Assembly (NCBI GenBank): GCA_036873755.1
Contig: JAVTVY010037334.1
Coordinates: forward strand, 62,001 to 126,000
Source of the DNA: Hanleya hanleyi
Lineage: Eukaryota; Mollusca; Polyplacophora; Lepidopleurida; Hanleyidae
Reading direction: 5' to 3'
Length of the DNA: 64,000 bases
Position numbers and translations under genes: made by a program. Below are positions 1-10,195 of this stretch, piece by piece (the stretch's first letter is position 1; each line of letters opens with the position of its first letter). Under the pieces are notes generated by a model. The model searched no databases. It had not been told where the DNA came from and saw nothing but the letters and a program-made list of their open reading frames with translations.

Positions 1-1
1 T

Positions 2-181
2 GTACTCCTTGGTGGGTCTTGTGGAAGTTTCGATGGTGCTTACGCCGTGGCTGGGGATCAGTGGGTGACTTTGAAGCGTGGTGGTCACAATAGGGTGCGC
101 TTCACACTTTACGCAACCAATGCAATGCGTTCAGCAATCCATAATTTGCTTCAACAAAATTTTGGACAAAATATTTTCTGA
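2..181 (+). pseudogene. Left-edge ORF fragment
   Basis: Open from the window edge to TGA at 179-181 in frame 2, with GGSCGSFDGAYAVAGDQWVT and RVRFTLYATNAMRS. It looks coding by composition and may be the end of another gene of the decayed element. I do not recognise it. Confidence 0.3.
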
Positions 182-378
182 ATGGACATGAGCGTGACTG
201 AGATACATCATATACTCCAGAAAACTACTTGAAAATTCATTCGGATCAAGAATACTGATCAGTGGTAAGGATTTTATGTAAAGAACATCATGATGTCTTT
301 TTCATCATTTAGAACTGTTGACGACTTCTCTTTCAATCTTATAGGAAACCACATATTGTGTGGGGCATATTTGGAATT

Positions 379-490
379 CAGGGTGCACTCCAGAGATTCT
401 TTCATTTGGCAGGGAATATACTGGGTGCGATTCTGGGCCATCATTTGTCGTAACATCTTCAACCCAAATTCCTTATATGTATATATTTTC
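379..490. repeat. Degenerate duplicated block (with 3226-3330)
   Basis: 379-490 and 3226-3330 align in the same orientation (both end CTTATATGTATATATTT). The adjacent blocks 546-635 and 4169-4260 also align (GGCAAGAAGA, GGTCTACC). This looks like one old duplication, the second copy split by retroelement insertions between 3351 and about 3890. On the minus strand the first block encodes a coding-like segment (QNRTQYIPCQMKESLECTLN). Confidence 0.5.
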
Positions 491-1714
491 TCATATATAT
501 TAATGCCATTTACAAATATGTGTTATATATAAGCTACTGAGAAGGCAAGAAGATTTATGATGCAGTAAAATAGGTCTACCTTATTATAAAATTAGACAGG
601 GGTCATTGCTACCGAAGTGTGGAGTGAGCCCTCAACATAACTGTCCTACAAAAAGGGTCTTTCGATTATTGACACGGAAATGCTTTTGTGGACGACGGCT
701 GAATATTGAATGTGGGATCTGACGCATGTTATCATTTCAGGCAATCTTAATAAATTTATATCCTATCAATGCTTCCCAGTCGTATATGTCGCTTTGTAGG
801 ATCTTACTGATTTCAATTGAATTTGATGTTCAGAGCACCCAGGTCATGAATATTTAATAGTCTTATGACATCATGGTCGCATTTTAACTATACTTTACTT
901 GCAGTCGGGGAGGATAGGGTCAGCGTCTCCGCTTTAACCTAAGGTTAACGCCAAGGACCAGTCCATAATTCTACCCCGCATTATGGTGCCAACCTGGCGG
1001 GAGAGCGGCAACATCAGAATATACTCCACCAGCGTGGAGTGTGATTCGGCTGAGCCAACCAGAAAGCACCTACCATTATGTTCCCTTCAAAGCACTATGA
1101 AGAGCTCTCAGGATTGGTTGACACTCGCGTTACTGCAAACTGGTTAGATCCTGCAAGCGACATATCCAAATGGGAGAGCAGATAGGATTTAATTTTAATT
1201 AGATTGCATATCATGAGACAAGCCAGATACAGAAATATGAAGGAAGAATCCCTTTTGCACGCCTTAATCTTTGTGAAAAACTTCATAAAATGTACGAAAA
1301 TGTGTCAAATTCGACCCAGAGTCCAGAGAAATCATACGTGATTATTTTCTTGTCATACATACGTAAGGGCTGACGGTCGGTTGATGAGTTTTACGTTGGT
1401 TGAATAGCGAGATGAGGTACGTCACGTAGTAAAGCACACATCATACAAGATGCTAAGGGGATCAGGATTGTCACCACGAAGCCCTCTTGTCCTCTGCGAG
1501 TTTTTGGAAACGCTGTGTTCAGCGACAGGCCCACATTCCCCATCGCACTGTATTCTTAGACTGAACTCTGACTGAAGTGACTTCGTAGCCGTGTCACCCG
1601 GTTAAACGAATTGGACCAGCCCTCACACTTCACGAGCTGATACGTCTTGCCTCGACGTCGTTCGGATTTCAGGATCAGTTCCAATGTGTATAAATGTTAT
1701 GCCGTTTTTACCAC

Positions 1715-2364
1715 GGACAGTCTTCAAGTCGTAAAACGTCTCTTCCAGCTACTCCTCATGAATGTCTTTCACTTGATATACTCGCATGTGGCGGGTTACG
1801 CGGCGGAGTAAGTACCCATCGCTCCAGTTTGGGAGGTAACTCTTCTCGGAGATGCCTTTTAGTTTACTGATCCACATAAGGTAACGACTTTAAAAGCATA
1901 CTCGGTTGGGTGGTGTACAAGATACGACGGACTTGGGATTCACTGCGTTCAGCGATTTGCGGAAATAGGCGTGGCTGTAACCTTCGATGAACTTCGGAAG
2001 CACATTGATGAACGTTCGTGGGTTCATAATGGTGAACTTTGTGTACATATTGTTTCCGTTGGACGTCTAATTGAACCTTTCGATGACAGAAGCCTTGGTC
2101 TTGCTGTACGTGTGACAGAAGAACATCTTTTTGGCTTTCAGAACAATTGGAATATGGGGTGTTGAGGATTTTCGTGCCTTCGTCGGGTTGCAAATACAGT
2201 GGTTTGCACCTGGTCTTAAAAGTCCGCTTGGGAGCAGCCAAAAATTCTGCTCCGTTTTGGTCCGACCCACGCATACTATAAACGGTATATCGATGACGTA
2301 TCCAGATACCCCGATTACCATGGTCGTTGAGCTGAGCAAAGGCGCTCATTTCGACCAAATCTCC
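1715..2364 (-). pseudogene. Polinton/adintovirus-type integrase remnant
   Basis: Read on the minus strand, successive frames carry pieces in the right order for a retroviral-type (rve) integrase of Polinton/Maverick or adintovirus elements: a core start with VEMSAFAQLND (about 2330-2360), TKASVIERFN around the catalytic Glu (2071-2100), FINVLPKFIEGY (1972-2025), and the C-terminal SH3/chromo-like part YLPNWSDGY (1801-1843) then FYDLK (1718-1741). The pieces lie in different frames with at least one in-frame TAG between the last two, so the gene is dead. Integrases of this family insert the linear element into host DNA. Confidence 0.75.
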
Positions 2365-3360
2365 TTGTCATTGTGCATTCATGCCCGCAACGATGATCCA
2401 ATTACTTAAAAACTGAGGGCGGGTGGATCATTGTAAGCTAAATATCTTATGCTTTAACCAGTCTTGGACTTGGGAGAAACGGGTTCCATGGGGCTTCGTA
2501 GCTAGAGGAGTATGAGTAGGCTACTGGACCGAGAGCTATAATAGTTCTTCAACACCTTCTCCAAATGGTTCATGGTGATAAGTGACTCCGCCCTTCATTT
2601 TATAGATGAGGGTATCCATATAGTGGAAGTCCTCAATTGATCATTTCATTTAGCTCCGCCATCGATGTGTCCAGGGCCCGCTGAAGTTCCAAGATATTGG
2701 AATGACTTCATCGGTTTCCCCCACTGCAGTGTCCAGGTCCCGCTGAAGTGCCAACACTTGTGATGACTGCTTCTCCACTGGTAGCACCTGGTCCACTTTT
2801 GGCATCGCATCTAGAAGGATCCAGATGGCGGTGCCGAAGCGACCTAGGCGAGAGAAGAACGGACGGCGGTCCACCTAGGTATCATGATCTGAGTGGATAA
2901 GCTAACCATCGACCTCACCCCAAAACACGCGTTTGAATTTGGCCGAAGCGTCACGGGATATTGTTTTTAAATTCGTTGTAGATAGTGTTAGAAACCGAAT
3001 GACAAATGGGTCAGTTTTCCAAGATGACGACCGTATCCTCATAGACGCGTGGTTCCACCTTCGGGGATATGGCAAAGTAAGGCACATATGATATGCGACA
3101 TGGTCGATGAGTGAATGACGCGGAATGTTACTTTCCCTCGTATTTAGATGGTGAAAGTCGAACACCACCCTAAAAATCCAGATATATCGTCGTGATCCCA
3201 TCCGCTAGGACTTTGAGCTTAGGGTGCTGTCCAGGGATTCTGCTATTCAGCAAGGAATATACCATGTTCGTTTTCGGTCACCAATTGTCGTAAAATCTTT
3301 AACCCAAATCACTTATATGTATATATTTGTGAAAGAGCATGACTGAGCCATTATTTTGAG

Positions 3361-3650
3361 GTCCTGTTCCTTCAATGAATTTTGCTGAGAAGCAACAGGA
3401 ACTTGATAATGTGATGTCAAGCACTGTAATATCACTTGTCTTTATTGCACCATGTAAGCATCCTGTCTCTGTCTTGTGTGCTGTCCTCCGTGTTTTGAGG
3501 ATGGATAGAGGGTGTCTGGTTTCATGCTGCTTCAAAGATTTCTTCTTTAAAGTAGCAGGAACGCACCTTGGCTGGGTGATGCTTAGTTGGTTCGTCGCGA
3601 TATAGCTGAAATATTGTTGAAAGCGACGTTAAATTCTATTCACTCACTCC
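3361..3650 (+). mobile_element. Short retroelement (SINE or truncated LINE end) with 10-bp target duplication
   Basis: Bounded by TTATTTTGAG at 3351-3360 and again at 3651-3660. The 3' part has GATATAGCTGAAATATTG then GAAAGCGACGTTAAATTC and a TCACTCACTCC tail. The same GCGACGTTAAA end occurs at 10158, 21985 and, degraded, 31866. It disrupts the old duplicated block. Confidence 0.8.
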
Positions 3651-3689
3651 TTATTTTGAGATACAGTACTTATATGTTATAGATAACTG

Positions 3690-3895
3690 ATGCTCGGACA
3701 TTCCTCGCTGGTGCATTGTGGAAGTTTGCCAGTTACTTGCGGACGGGCGGATGTTCTCTCTTGCTACACTAGACTGGCCATATGAGTGACCATATGAGTG
3801 AAATAACCTTGAGTGTGACATTTTTTCCCACCTCTTGCATATCGCTCCAATAACCAAACTCTCCTCCCCCCCCCCCAACCTCATAGCTTATTTCA
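3690..3895 (+). mobile_element. Truncated tRNA-SINE relic
   Basis: GGAAGTTTGCCAGTTACTTG, then CATATGAGTGAAATAACCTT and GAGTGTGACAT match the body and tail of the full-length SINE at 46738-46970. The tRNA head is missing and the core is degraded. It ends in a C-rich tail. Confidence 0.65.
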
Positions 3896-4564
3896 TTTTT
3901 CCTAGAATTAAAGTGGTCAAATTCGGCCCAAGCAAGAGTTCAATTAAATTGCTGTTCCTTGTCCAAGGTCCGGTGCCAACTTGAAAAGGCGAAAACAGTG
4001 GGTCTACCTACCCGTCAGAGGTTTTCGCCGTAATTGGGTGGTGATTTTTACGCACTACCAAGGATGCTGCCGAACACTGTGTAAACGAATTCAGCTATCG
4101 ATCCGTATATACCTGTTTGCAGCACTGACAATGCTGAACAGGATGGTGTTATAGATATAAGCTTTTTAGGCAAGAAGAATTATGATGTAGCAGAAAAATG
4201 ACGGTCTACCCTATTATGAGATCAGACATGAGCCATTGCTACGATACTGCGGCGTGTAATCTTAGAGTAAAAGTAGCTGAATGCGTCTCTCTGCTGGGTG
4301 TCCGAAAGCATCTGGTGCTGAATGGTGCGGATGCCGTTATTGGTCCCACCGGCATTCACTTTGTCCTGGAGGAGCTGAAGTGCAGGTCGTCGTCAATGTT
4401 AGGATCACGAGGATTCGCCCCTTTGCAACTGAACTTGGAGTGCAGACCTTAACGACATTAGATCGTGGACGCGAGGACGATCATGACATCCCTAATTCAA
4501 GCCGGTCAATTTGTCGAATCGTAGTGCTCTTTACGGCGTCACCACCAATCGCACTCGGCTTCAT

Positions 4565-5776
4565 ACCAAGCCCGCAGTACCGGTTTCATCAGGGACTCCG
4601 GTGCGGGCCACGTTTTCCAAGTCCGTGTCCATCTCGATCAACTGCCAGTCCGCCGGATCGAAAAACTCACGCATGACGTTATACACAAATTCCAGCAAAC
4701 TGCGTTGCAGGCAACTGACAGATCATGCAGTCGATCTGGATAGGGCGCTTGATGGTCATTTTGTCATTGGTGTCCCCGATGTCCTGGCAGTCCACCCCGA
4801 TGTTCTTAAAGGGGATCTGAAATGATCCGTGGTCATACTCCAAACGGTTGCAGAATTGGAGTTTGAAATCCAAACCTGATATTCAAGGATTTTATGCAAA
4901 GGAGATTTGGTGATGTCACCAAGTCTACTGTGATCTTCAAAGCTAAATTTATTCTGAAATATTCACAGAGCTAAAGTCAAATCTCCTTCGAAATTATAAT
5001 ATGGCTTATTTCTAGCGGATGTAGGTCAGGTCCTCCTCGTGCTAACGATGGGAAATGATGATCACACCCCGTTGTTAGGCTCCGTAGTCCAATCACTGTT
5101 CCGCCAGATGTTTCATGGATCGTTGGGCCTTCAACTCCTATTCCCCGAGCAATCATCGCGTGTAATGCCCTGCCGCGATGGGTTGATCTATACACTCTAG
5201 GTAGAGGGCGTTGGCGTCAAAAACGATGAACTTCCGGCAGTTTTTGCACTTCCTGGCGTGTGGCTCAGGTTATTCTCTTGATACCGATCGAAAATGATGC
5301 AGAGAATCCCTACGATGTTGTGTTTCAAGCAGTCGTACATGTGGGCAGCTTTCTGTTGGATCGGAGCAAAAAGGGTAGGTAGATCTTGAAACAGAAATCA
5401 CGCACAGTCCCTGAAGAGTTATTACATCGTACACAATGCGGCTAATACACATAGCCACCGCAATTCGTATGATCTTCATAGCTAAGGGAAGTAAAATTGC
5501 GTAGAGACGATGGGTTATCAGGGCATGGGGATCACCGGTGGACACGGGACAGACGGTAGCAATGTCATATTGGGGAACGGTGTTTTTGTGTGCATACTCG
5601 AACCCAATGGGATATGGCGCTTTGTCCATTGTGTTTTGGCAGAGGTCCATGAGCTCCAGCATGGCTTCAAAATCATAACATGCTCTATACAAGAAATACC
5701 GCTGGGGCATGGGGACGTCGACGACTTCATCCGATAGCCCATCAAAAAATGGTGGGTGTGTTCTCAAAGGGGCCAC
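4565..5776 (-). pseudogene. Protein-primed family B DNA polymerase remnant (Polinton/adintovirus type)
   Basis: Minus-strand fragments in several frames carry the landmarks in order. An exonuclease-like YRACYDFEAML at 5651-5700 is preceded by DVPMPQRYFL. IIFDRYQ lies at about 5279-5310, palm motif A as FDANALYL at 5198-5222, and palm motif C as EMDTD at about 4618-4634 after EFVYNVMREFF. Only about 150 codons separate exonuclease I from motif A, less than expected, so an internal deletion is likely. Stops and frame changes break it throughout (for example the TGA at 5153-5155). It would have replicated the element from a protein-primed end. Confidence 0.8.
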
Positions 5777-5849
5777 CAGGCAACTTTTCCTTGACGTTAT
5801 CTTCCTACGTCTTTTCGCGGAGTGTAAATCTTGTTTGAATTACAAGCGT

Positions 5850-6650
5850 CTGGTCCGTCATTCATAATTCAGCCGTCGTCCATTAGAGAATATCCGCGTC
5901 CATAATCCAAAGACCTATTCCATATTCCATATAACAGTATTAGCACCAAATTCAAAAAGACAATCATAGTATACATAAACATAGGCTTATGTTATTTGAT
6001 ACAGCTGTAGGACTTGGCATCAATGTTCATGCCTGTGATGTAAGAAGAATATCCAGTGTCTCATTCTCCTGATGAATAAGCAAGACAGATGCTCAACTAT
6101 TTGAAAGGGCGCACGTTACAACCTATTGTTTACAGGGTTCAAGGACATGAGTCTCGGGGTGGGAGAGGTAGATAAGGCATGCCAGGCGTCATTAGTGAAC
6201 TGTCTCCCTCGTCAACTTTATGACAAAAGAGATGATTACAATTTCGACATCGTAAACTATCCTTTTCTGGACAGTAATATTCCATTTGGACCTGCATATG
6301 GCGTATACATATCTCGCCTGGTAGCATTTGCTAGATCCTGTGTTAAATGTGACGATCTTAATGAACGTCACAAAACATTGGTGCAGAAACTTATAAAACA
6401 GGGCTATTCCAACAAGCGCCTCCACTCAAAAAGTTTCTCAAATTTGGCGATACATATCGCATGCTGATAGCAAAATACGAGCGTAGCATGCAAGATCTAT
6501 GGCGTTATGTTTCGTAACTTGTGTCTAATTCCGCTTAACCCGGGGTTAGGGGCCGTATGAACCCATGTACTTCAAGATCCTCATGGTGTTTGGATTATGG
6601 ACGCGGATATTCTTTAATGGACGACGGCTGAATTATGAATGACGGACTAG
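5850..6650 (+). mobile_element. Reverse-transcriptase fragment between 62-bp inverted repeats
   Basis: Inverted arms at 5850-5911 and 6589-6650 match almost perfectly (shared core GGATTATGGACGCGGATATT). Between them is an open frame (6126-6467) that ends a reverse-transcriptase-like protein. A third, degenerate copy of the arm lies at 659-722 on the plus strand. This may be one mobile element or a retroelement fragment caught between two copies of a repeat. It lies just upstream, in gene orientation, of the decayed polymerase. Confidence 0.6.
6126..6467 (+). pseudogene. C-terminal part of a reverse transcriptase-like protein
   Basis: About 113 codons are open, with no credible ATG at the start. 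Conserved blocks are LYDKRDDYNFDIVNYPFL, PAYGVYISRLVAFAR and TLVQKLIKQGY. This K-R-D-D-x-x-F-x-I-V-N-x-P-F and Y-G-V-Y-I-S-x-L pattern is common at the end of a family of animal mobile-element reverse transcriptases, after the palm and thumb. The catalytic part is absent upstream, so this is a 5'-truncated relic. Confidence 0.7.
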
Positions 6651-7183
6651 ACACTTGTTACAAAGCTCAACCGACCCGGTCACGAGTCCACCGTCCGCCA
6701 GTCCCACGCCGAATCTCAGATCCCACAGAGTACAAACGCTGTCTCTGTCGGTGAAGAACCAATTTTCCACGGTACGACCGATCTCCACACCGCAGACGCC
6801 CACTCACTGGGGTAGAAAGCCTTTGGTGAACTTCTTGAAATTAGGGCATGAGTTCCTTGATAGGAGTGGCATGTGCCGGTTATCCAAATAAGATATACTA
6901 TGCCCAGTGTGGTCTTCTGGTCAGCATGGATAGGAGTTCCAATTGGAATGGCATATGGCATTTCCTGTCATTCCCTCTGTGCTATCGTATGGCAAGCCAT
7001 TTCTTTAGTGAGTTCGAAAAAGGATGTCAGGGAGTTCCTAGGAGTTCCAACTCGGCGTACCATGCCACACTGTTTGGAATGCCTTATGCCAGTTCCTAGT
7101 ATTTCCTAATTTCAAGAGGCTTCTTTACCACCAGCGGATTACCATAAGCGCCTCGTGGGCCCGTACCTGACGTACGAGGGCGA

Positions 7184-7471
7184 ATGACCGCATCAAAGGA
7201 TACATTTCCAGCCATGTATTCCCGCTGGCAACATCCTGCATCACTGCGGGTCCAACGACGTCAGGCAAGACGCATAACGACGCGCAGACAGCATGATTAT
7301 TCCACTCATCGTGTGGTGTTACGGAGAATGACAGGCGACGTTTGCGACGTACGAGTATACCGCAAGCACAGAAGAAAAAAATCTTACAGAAAGATTTCTC
7401 AGTGCCATATCTTAGCTCCTTTGGCCGCTCCCGTGGTAGGTCCCGTACAGGGCGGACTATTGGGTCGATGA
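7184..7471 (+). pseudogene. Arg-rich core-protein-like ORF in the decayed viral element
   Basis: A 95-codon frame. It is strongly basic in the middle (RVQRRQARRITTRRQ and RKHRRKKSYRK) and ends with a hydrophobic Ala/Pro/Gly run (ILAPLAAPVVGPVQGG). A basic region followed by such a tail is the layout of small adenovirus-type core peptides and the PX-like proteins of adintoviruses. The assignment rests on layout and context only; it may be intact or degraded. Confidence 0.4.
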
Positions 7472-7767
7472 TGGAGCATACAAAAATGGTGAACTAGGCG
7501 TGCTTTAATGATTGGAATCTCCCAACCCGATTCCACGCACTGTGAAAACACTGAACAAGCTGGATGGCGACAAATTTTACAACGGCGGGATTTAAGCGAT
7601 AGTCTCCAGCGGTACATCACGTTTATGGGACAATACAAGACACTCCCAACTGGACCAACCTCAGCGTCATGCGCACAGTCACCGCAACTAGTCCCACAAA
7701 CGCAGGTATCAGGCATACCACCATCTGCTCCGCAGTGGGTCGTAGAGAATTCGTGCTGAGCCTCTGC

Positions 7768-7930
7768 CCGACTCGTTCCAGAGGAAGGGTGGCTTGTTGC
7801 TGAAACGGTTGAAACACAATTCGAACATGTCCTAGAACGATGAAGGTGAACTTCTGGTCAAGAATCAAGTGGTCTCTGTCACTCACATCGTGGAGTTGGT
7901 GGATGATTTGTCACAGTCCACTCAAGAATG
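7768..7930 (+). pseudogene. Fragment of a Polinton-associated protein of unknown function
   Basis: The plus-strand frame reads GGLLLKRLKHNSNM, hits a TAG at about 7832, then continues NDEGELLVKNQVV and THIVELVDDL. The K-L-K...G-E-L-V-x-K...H-I-V-x-L-V-x-D layout is one I associate with proteins encoded beside Polinton-like polymerases and integrases in invertebrates. Function unknown. Confidence 0.4.
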
Positions 7931-7983
7931 AAAGGCTCTTGTCAGACATGTGACGTCGATTAAGATCCCCAGACTCCCGAGGA

Positions 7984-8265
7984 ATGGGGCGTTATTATTG
8001 CCAGAGTTTGACGAGGGAAACGTCCGTAGACATGTTTCGCCTCACACGGTCTAATAATAGCTCAGCCAGGCTGTTCCCGGACAACCGCTTAGCGCATTAC
8101 GTAACGCAACTGTCGCACATAACACATCTCTGTGAACGTTGGGAATGTGGCCGGGTGCATCGTGCAACAGGACATGATGCATCGTGCAACAGGACATGGT
8201 GTATCGTGCAACAGGACATGGTGCATCGTGCAACAGGACATGGTGTGGGACGATGTCCTTTATGA
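7984..8265 (+). pseudogene. Possible capsid-type protein fragment of the decayed element
   Basis: The first 60 codons contain RSNNSSARLFPDNRLAHYVTQ and ERWECG. The S-N-S-S...P-x-N-T-x-x-x-(F/Y)-x-x-x-L...W-E-x-G layout resembles the N-terminus of a virion-associated protein family found in Polinton-like elements. The reading then runs into four 22-bp repeats (8157-8244), which would encode a repetitive His/Ala/Thr/Gly tail, so the gene is disrupted there. Tentative. Confidence 0.4.
8157..8244. repeat. 22-bp tandem repeat, four copies
   Basis: Four consecutive units of TGCATCGTGCAACAGGACAT plus two bases differ by one base each. The unit length is not a multiple of 3, so the repeat rotates the frame and disrupts the surrounding viral-like ORF. 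Confidence 0.9.
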
Positions 8266-8339
8266 GAACAAGACCTATACTCTACGTCATATTTTAGTAT
8301 GAATGTGAGGTGCCGAGAGAGGCTTTCCTGTAGAGTCAT

Positions 8340-8591
8340 ATGGTTAATTTTTATTCGCTAGACGTCGTGAGTTTTCCCACCTCTTTCCAATTTCTCGCCA
8401 ATTTCATTCCCTGCGGGTCATTACCACACATCCGCCGCGTTCATGACGGCATTGCACGAGGTGATGGCGAATCGTACGAGACCCTCGAACCAGGCCAATG
8501 GACGGAAATTCCTCCCATTCATCTATTAATTTGGGATGGACATGACATACAACGAACACATTTAAAACTTCCAGTTGATCCTGGGATTTAG
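8340..8591 (+). pseudogene. Unidentified ORF inside the decayed element
   Basis: An 83-codon frame from ATG 8340 (VNFYSLDVVSFP, HIRRVHDGIARGDG, EPGQWTEIP). Higher GC than the intergenic DNA and neighbours of viral type suggest it is a piece of one of the element's genes. I do not recognise it; it may be the displaced continuation of the 7984 frame. Confidence 0.3.
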
Positions 8592-8847
8592 CATTAAGCT
8601 GAAGTTGCAGCAGCTGTTGGGATTTGTCTTTCTGGAGCTACGTCAAATGTTCCTTCGAGCGGGCCAAAACCACGGTCAATGTAGGGTTATACGGACTGTA
8701 CATCAATTCGGACTGTACGTCATTGCCACTTTTGTGTACATAGTACGACACAAGACATAGAAGACGGACAATCTCCGGTACACGAGTAACAATACACTCC
8801 TGAATGATGAGCCCTTCGACATCACGAATCGTGCGTGCCTGGAGACG

Positions 8848-8958
8848 GCCCTCGACCAACTGGACGCCTCGGGGTCCCTTGAAATGGGTCCACCAACAAT
8901 GCCCCAACACCAATTGGGCGCTGGAGATGGCGATCAATGTCACGTTTTTCGTGACTTA
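8848..8958 (+). pseudogene. Fragment of a duplicated element gene, copy 1
   Basis: The frame containing PNTNWALEMAINVTFF is clearly related to the frame at 11034-11363 (PNTKWTVEMVTNVTFL). DNA similarity covers about 120 bp (CAACACCAA...GGTGGAGATGG...AATGT). Function unknown. The two copies suggest a duplicated gene or two overlapping decayed elements. Confidence 0.45.
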
Positions 8959-9147
8959 ACATCGGCGCCAACGACGCCATCTGAACGTATTCACCAACGA
9001 CATTGCAGTGACGAATACCGTAACACGTCTACATGTTGATCGATATAGTAGGCTTTGTAAACACTTGTACCTAAACCGTTGTGGGTATTAAAGGTCCATA
9101 AATGTGGCTGATATGTTAGAGTTTTCATCATTCATTTACACGAAACC

Positions 9148-9276
9148 GAGATGTTCTATTGTACGAGCTGCCTGAAGCAGTTTACGCCTGAATTGGCTGG
9201 ACACTTTGCGAAGCCACGCGGCCTCCACACAGAATGCATCGCATTATACTTGTATAACATGTTGAAAGGCATTTAA
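9148..9276 (+). CDS. Small Cys/His ORF, possible zinc-binding peptide
   Basis: A 42-codon frame beginning MFYCTSCLKQFTPELAGHFA with a later HTEC. The C-x-x-C plus H-x-x-C arrangement could hold one zinc. It ends with a TAA just before the next frame (9292). Probably a gene of the decayed element; whether it is intact is unknown. Confidence 0.35.
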   Translation, partial: EMFYCTSCLKQFTPELAGHFAKPRGLHTECIALYLYNMLKGI

Positions 9277-9291
9277 TCGTTGGAATGCGTT

Positions 9292-9681
9292 ATGGCGCCA
9301 CGAAAAGTCCCTGCGCGGGGCAGGCCTGACGGCATCGAGAGTCACGTGCATTTTCAAGAAGATCCAGTGGATGTCCGTAGCGATCTCTTGCCGGATCCCC
9401 ATGCAGTGAGTATAATCTACCGGCGCCATTGGTCTACGATTCCACGATACTTCCATCCGCATAGCCCTATTCAAGATATCTATAATTCCCGATTCCTCGA
9501 CCTCGCCCATCTACGCAGCTACGTCAAGGCCAACGGCGAGGCCATCTTTTACGACCAAGCCACGAGAGCTCCCCTCCCTACACCGCCCATTTGGACCACG
9601 GATGGTCCACCTATATCCCCAGAACTCCAACCACAGGCGTCCCTACCGAGTGCGCGTCCACACGATGACGTCATCGACTAA
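9292..9681 (+). CDS. Unidentified ORF at the right end of the viral-like element
   Basis: About 130 codons from ATG 9292 (MAPRKVPARGRPDG). The later part is protein-like (IPRYFHPHSPIQDIYNSRF, LRSYVKANGEAIFYDQ). Its last 40 codons overlap the start of the satellite unit (GGACCACGGATGGTCCACC), which recurs at 12.0-13.1 kb. Either the gene end seeded the satellite or the frame runs into it by chance. No family recognised. Confidence 0.4.
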   Translation: MAPRKVPARGRPDGIESHVHFQEDPVDVRSDLLPDPHAVSIIYRRHWSTIPRYFHPHSPIQDIYNSRFLDLAHLRSYVKANGEAIFYDQATRAPLPTPPIWTTDGPPISPELQPQASLPSARPHDDVID

Positions 9682-9912
9682 AGTCAACCAAAGGTCCTGA
9701 GGTATATACAATCATACTCTGAAGCGTCAGCCAAATCGCTCAAATATCCACATCCTATACCTTACTCCACAAATAGTTACCCACAACTACCCCATAACTC
9801 CCACAACAGACTGCACTTCAATACTATTTCCCGACTTTGCATACGCACTTTGGCGTGACCAGTCAAAATAAACACATCATTCTGGCTCTAGCCAAAGGTC
9901 GCTTCAAGAGGA

Positions 9913-10195
9913 GCCCCCTGGGCTCTTGAGGGCAGCATGGTTTGTACCATGTTTGTCCGGCACAGGAGGTAGATTAAAGTGCCAAACAAATTAGACTCTC
10001 TGACGATCCATTGTGATCACCAGTGTCTGTAGTGCCTAATTTTCAAAATTCGAAATTCAATTTTTTTTGTAGTTTTGGTTAGGTTTTTGTTAGGGTTAGG
10101 GTTTTGCTAGGGTATGTTTGTTTGGGTCATCGTCGCCGTGTGACCAATAAGGTTTGGTGCGACGTTAAACTTCAAACAACCAACCAACCAACCAA
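9913..10195 (+). mobile_element. Retroelement insertion with 13-bp target duplication
   Basis: CGCTTCAAGAGGA occurs at 9900-9912 and again at 10196-10208. Between them are 283 bp ending GTGCGACGTTAAACTTCAAA and (CAAC)n. The head (CTGGGCTCTTGAGGGCAGC) resembles the start of the 31639 copy. It contains a short GTTAGGGTTAGGGTTTT run. It is inserted in the satellite array, which it therefore post-dates. Confidence 0.85.

Larger units (their letters stand above)
2400..4560. other. Degraded viral-element DNA with no recognisable gene
   Basis: Apart from the retroelement relics and the duplicated block, minus-strand frames at 2650-2874 and 2902-3201, and frames at 4198-4560, look partly coding but match nothing I know. 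They probably belong to the decayed Polinton-like element between its integrase and polymerase remnants. Confidence 0.4.

Noticed and set aside
10090..10110. GTTAGGGTTAGGG resembling telomere repeat
   Set aside because: Only two units, inside a retroelement bounded by a target duplication; not an interstitial telomere.
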